The translations under genes and the position numbers were made by a program. This document shows positions 59,772 through 64,000 of a stretch of DNA of 64,000 nucleotides, in pieces (positions within the stretch are counted from its first letter, which is position 1; each line of letters opens with the position of its first letter). A model generated the notes under the pieces. The model ran no database searches and was not told the DNA's origin. It saw only the letters and a program-made list of their open reading frames with translations. This stretch comes from Metopolophium dirhodum (taxonomy: Eukaryota > Arthropoda > Insecta > Hemiptera > Aphididae): the NCBI RefSeq assembly GCF_019925205.1, contig NC_083560.1, positions 18,557,145 through 18,621,144 on the forward strand, read 5' to 3'.

Positions 59772-60400
59772 AAAAAAGTGGGCGAGTGGGTGTCGCAGAG
59801 CTCTGCTGTTCACAAGTGGGTCACTGTAATGGATGGTGTTAAATTTGAATTCAACGATATAATATCATTGTATAAGAAAAACGATTCTGAGCAAAGACGG
59901 TCAGACAGCGTATGATATTACTAAGTACGCCTGGTGATATTATTGTGAACAAAGTAATTTAATATATAATATGTAACCTATTTGGAAGGTTAGGTTAGGT
60001 TAACTTTTTGGTTTAACCTTTGGAACCTTGTTTTAAATCCTTAGCTATAAGAGTTGAACATTTTATAAATTTTTAACTACAAAATAATTATTAAATTTTA
60101 AATTTGATAAATTTTGTCAAAATTCAAACTTATTTAAATGCTTATAAAAAAAAATTGTACCTATGTATTTTTAATATTTTTCAACTGCTGTTGTAACAAT
60201 ATATCAGGAGCCTTTCACTAAATGTGTGAATTTTGACTTCCCATAAGTACCCACTAGATTCACTTTCCTATCAAACAAGATACTGAAGTTAAAAATTGAA
60301 GCATTATTTCAACTACGAATCGTGTACACAAACACAAAAAATAAAATAAAAACACACATAATTGTAAAACCAATACATTTATCGTTCCACTCAGAATCAA
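59772..60400 (+). mobile_element. Family A, internally deleted copy
   Basis: Starts AAAAGTGGGCGAGTGGGTGT, keeps about 450 bp of the 5' part, jumps near 60228, and keeps the last 170 bp ending CCACTCAGAATC. It also contains a TTAGGTTAGGTTAA stretch at 59990-60003 not seen in other copies. Confidence 0.82.
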
Positions 60401-60700
60401 AAAATATATCAAGTAGATAAGTATATAGTTGAGATAAAAAATAAACATAACTTAACTTGGTTAAAAAAAAATTATCAAGTTAAAATATTTTTAAGTCATA
60501 AGCTGCCATTTATTTTGATTTACAAAAACATTCAATTTTATCAAGACTGTTTTCATAAATAAGAAAAATAATTATCAAAATTGAAAAAGAGTCATCGCAT
60601 CAGTATTATCTTGTTGGTGCCGCAGACACGTAATAAAAATTAACTTAACTGCATGACAATGATAATTAACTCTAAAAAGTTAAGTTACAACAATAAACAT

Positions 60701-62317
60701 CAGGGCTTGAAACCGATTGAAAAAATTTCGATTTCGGTTTCGATTTTGGATACCGGTTTCTAATTTTTTCGATTTCGGTTTCAATTTTTCAATACCGGTA
60801 TTACAAAATTTCGGTTTCAATTTTTCAATACCGGTATTACGAAATTTCGGTTTCGGTTTCAACTTTCCAATACCGGTATTAGGAAATTTCGGTTTCGGTT
60901 TCAATTTTTCAATATCGATATTAGGAAATTTTGGTTTTGATTTCGGTTTTGTATGCTGGTTTCTACATTTTTAAAAACGGATTTAAAGCAGACTTTAAGT
61001 TATAATTATAAATAGTTTTATTATACTTAAATAGTTAAATACTTAATATGATTTTTTAATTTTTGATAAAAATAAGAGCAATATTTCAATAGGAGTGATT
61101 TTGTAAAATAGGTTTTATACATCCTTCAACAGTACATTTGGACTCATTTGTTTCATTATTAAAAGTGAAAAATAAACGGCCAACAGGATGGGTATTCTTT
61201 CTACCCACGATTTCTTATGTAATTAATGAAACAACCTGATGTAGGTAATAGGTATCTTTATTTATAGTAAATAAATCATTTAGTAAAAATAAAATTGAAA
61301 AAGTTTTTGTCGTGGATGGACTCGTAATTATAAAGTTGCAAGTTGTACATAAAAAAAGTAAACCGATAAGAAACTACACTACAATGAACGACAAACACGC
61401 TGACTGCACTACTGCAAACACAGTACGACAATTTTAAAATATTCTATATCGAAATATATATTATATAGGTACACTATACAGTGTATGGGCACTAGGGAAA
61501 AATTAAAAATACAGTTATTTTTAATAACTAAATAATTCTTATGCAATATTATATATTTTAAATTTATTTTTATATTAGTGTTATTATTATTGTCTCTGCT
61601 CCCCACGGCCTACAGACTGCAGTAGCGGTGATGGTCGTACGATCACTCACACAAATTAAAACCTGTGCTATTTTCAGTTTTTCCTGGTATTGTACCTCTA
61701 TAAATAATTGGTTCTAGCAGTAATTATTATATGATTTTCTTATTATTTATATTTTATAGTTTGATTATAATAGTATTGTACTATTCAGTATTTAATAGCT
61801 TAATACTATTAAATCACAATCTAATAAATTAATAGACCCATATACGGGCCGTCATCTGTCGAATGTGCCGCCCAATAAATAATTAATATCTATTATTAAT
61901 ATTATTATTTATTACTCATTACTATTATAATAAAATTATAAAACAACTATAATAATTTTTCAAATAATGAAATGGTTATCAACATTTTAATCATAATCCC
62001 ATGGGTGTATCAATGCAATTTACGTATTTACGTACATTTTAAAATAATTTACGTTAATTCAAAAAAAAGCATTACTTAAAATATTAAAATTAAAAAAATT
62101 GAGTTATAAGTTATAACAACGGTTTCCAATTTTTTCCGATTTCGGTTTTGAATTTATATTTAATACCGGTATCCAATTTTTGGCGGTTTCGGTTTTAAAT
62201 TATAATACCGGTATCCAATTTTTTCCGATTTCGGTTTTAGATTTTGATTTCGGTTTCGGTTTTTTAACGGTTTATACCGATTTCTGAAACCGGTTTTGAA
62301 ATCGGTTTCAAGCCCTG
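60701..62317. mobile_element. hAT-like element with tandem subterminal repeats
   Basis: CAGGGCTTGAAACCGAT at the left and ATCGGTTTCAAGCCCTG at the right are perfect 17-bp inverted ends. Flanks ATAAACAT (60693-60700) and TTAAACAT (62320-62327) agree at 7 of 8 bases, but the right one is displaced by 2 bp. A minisatellite of about 41-47 bp ('ttcggtttcaatttttcaat' + 'accggtatta') fills 60720-60950 and recurs inverted at 62110-62310. No transposase frame. Confidence 0.78.
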
Positions 62318-62444
62318 AATTAAACATTTTAACTGAACACGTTTGATAAGTTAAAAACAAAAATAATTAACTGGTTATATTAAAAAATAAAAAAAAAATT
62401 TTTTTACTTAACTTTAACTTTTAACAAGTTAATGCCCACCTTTG

Positions 62445-64000
62445 TATATTATTCAAATATGGGGGGGGGGGGCGTTAACTGGATAAACAGTTTGTTTTAA
62501 GTTTTTGGCTTAACTATATAGTCATAGTTGACTTGACTTTTTTCAGTCGAGCTAAAAATAATCCGTCGAGTTGAAAATTATTTTAAAACGTTTGATTTCG
62601 ATGGTTTTAGAAAAACGATTTAATGCTACGATTATCTTTGTCGCGTTTCTTGGGAAACTAATATCCATACAGGTAAATTCAAATGTGGGCCATCAACTAT
62701 AATTAAAGAGATTCTTTTATTTAAACCTTTTTGCACTTATAAACTACAGCTAAAACCAGTGGTTTGCCGAGGTCATAAATTCAGAATTCGGGACTTGTTG
62801 CATTTAAATATTCTTCAACTATGGACGTAGGATAATATTCAAAGTAATATAACAATTTGTTTCGTGGCATAATGAACTTTTATACAAAAATGTATGTTGC
62901 ATATATTTGCTTAAGGTTTTCCTATTTTTTCAGGCTTAACACATATTGACTCATTTCGGCGATTTAATTGTAATTTTTAGCATAATATTTAAGTGATTTC
63001 GTGTTTTATTTTAGGTACTTACGTTTCGATAGCTTAAATTATTGATAATTTCTGGTAAGTGTCGACCAATATACGAAAAAATAGACAATAATGGTTTTTG
63101 TGTTTGGTGAACATTATGAATTAAGGAATCTACTTAATTGAAGATCGATGACACTTGGTCAGGTACTCCACATCATAACAATAAAATTTTATATTTAAAG
63201 ACACCGTTACAATATCGAATGCTATTTAAAATACATTTTAGGTGCATATTCTGTTATTTTAGGTGCTTAATATTCGAACGAGGCTGTCACAACTCGACAT
63301 TTAAAGTGTTGAGAAAAATTGATTATAAATCTAAAACAAGAATATTTCAAGGAGTTCTCAGCCGGTGCAGACTAAAAAAATCATAAGCTTATTATATTAT
63401 ACTCACTTCACATGATTATGACTTCGTTAAATGTTATGAAAATATACACTCTTACACCAAAACAGTTGGACTTATGGAATTTGATAATTTCTAATTATCC
63501 GTACAATACTGCCATATTTTGAGACGTGTCAGTAGAAACATGTCTATTTGAAAAATATACAAGATTGGCGTTTTTCGTAATACTACTGAAATATCGTAAA
63601 TTATAAAATGCAAAACAGCCACCAGAGTACTACTAAATATTGCTGTTTTCCACTCGACGTGATACAATATCACAGGAAAATTAATTTTTATTCGGTCGGA
63701 GAAAGCCGCAAATCGAAATAAGGCCGGCTTGAATTTCGACTTCGCCGAACAATTTCGGATAAATCACATAACAAATAACAATGACGTGGACCCGCGGGCT
63801 TAGAAATCGTCCGAAAAATTACTAATCCGATACTGACGCGTTATCTGTTTTGTGGCAAAACGAACAAAATTATACTGAACGCTCTCGCACTCTATGGAGC
63901 TATTTTTTTTTTTTGCTCACTATGCCAAAGCAGTCGTAAATAAAAATGTATTTATTTCGAGTCGTAGGTATTGTCACTTGTTCTAGAGGTGTAATGTTAT
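62445..64000. other. AT-rich DNA to the right edge, no gene accepted
   Basis: G12 run at 62461-62472. One plus-strand frame without ATG stays open from about 62625 to 62830, and an 82-codon frame covers 63138-63386. Neither shows a domain or convincing splice sites. GC rises slightly after 63700. Confidence 0.4.

Larger units (their letters stand above)
59713..62444. mobile_element. Family B element hosting a family A copy and a hAT
   Basis: CAGGTGGGCAAGTCAATG at the left and AAGTTAATGCCCACCTTTG at the right. Only about 490 bp is family B; the rest is two later insertions. Confidence 0.7.

Noticed and set aside
60717..60974. Phe-rich repeated peptide frame (and its minus-strand counterpart)
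   Set aside because: Simple translation of the 41-47-bp minisatellite in the hAT end. Both strands are open because the repeat lacks stops.
62625..62830. 68-codon stretch without stops (no ATG) near the right edge
   Set aside because: Could be an internal exon, but no convincing acceptor, donor or family motif was found.
1..64000. tRNA genes, CRISPR arrays, prophage or bacterial operons
   Set aside because: No tRNA B-box with a matching cloverleaf was spotted by eye, and the splice sites, repeats and composition are those of an animal genome.

Overview
This is a window of an AT-rich animal genome, most likely a hemipteran insect and probably an aphid. The evidence is the base composition, introns as short as 79 bp, frequent 'taggta/tacctac' words, and many interspersed repeats of a kind I associate with aphid genomes (recognition from memory, not a search). 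There is no bacterial gene organisation, and ribosome binding sites, operons and CRISPR arrays do not apply. Many apparent open frames begin at TTG or GTG or lie inside repeats; I treat those as chance.

Only one host coding exon is well supported. It is the first coding exon (minus strand, 3196-2852) of a secreted or GPI-anchored 5'-nucleotidase/apyrase-family enzyme, set in a GC-rich island with a GCC microsatellite and a palindromic minisatellite just upstream. The gene reads leftwards and its later exons lie outside the window. A much weaker candidate is a short first exon at 52868-52949 in another CpG-rich island. A third CpG-rich island (58200-59700) looks like promoter or 5'-UTR DNA without a recognisable protein.

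Almost everything else is transposable-element and tandem-repeat DNA, often nested. 'Family A' is an unclassified repeat of about 1.3-1.5 kb with an internal duplication, present in about a dozen copies. 'Family B' is a GTTAAC-rich terminal-inverted-repeat element with 9-bp target duplications (Mutator-like). Several hAT-type elements have 8-bp target duplications. There is also a pogo/Tigger remnant, a non-LTR retrotransposon fragment, two copies of a 5S-rRNA-like SINE, and a 4.1-kb element with two near-identical 1.03-kb inverted arms. That element carries a broken, intron-containing transposase gene. Tandem arrays occupy about 1.7-2.4 kb, 8.3-15.7 kb and 37.3-40.2 kb.

Layout: 0-3.4 kb tandem repeats and the nucleotidase exon; 3.4-7.6 kb Tigger remnant and stacked family A; 8.3-15.7 kb satellite region interrupted by a hAT that itself contains family A; 16-23 kb MITEs, family B and a duplicated retrotransposon-like tail; 23.6-26.6 kb a host duplication with a family B insertion in one copy; 28-37 kb hATs, RT fragment, family A and SINE; 37-40 kb tandem array; 40-52 kb B and A copies; 52.4-59.7 kb CpG-rich DNA split by the 4.1-kb inverted-arm element; 59.7-62.4 kb family B containing A and a hAT; 62.4-64 kb nothing recognisable.
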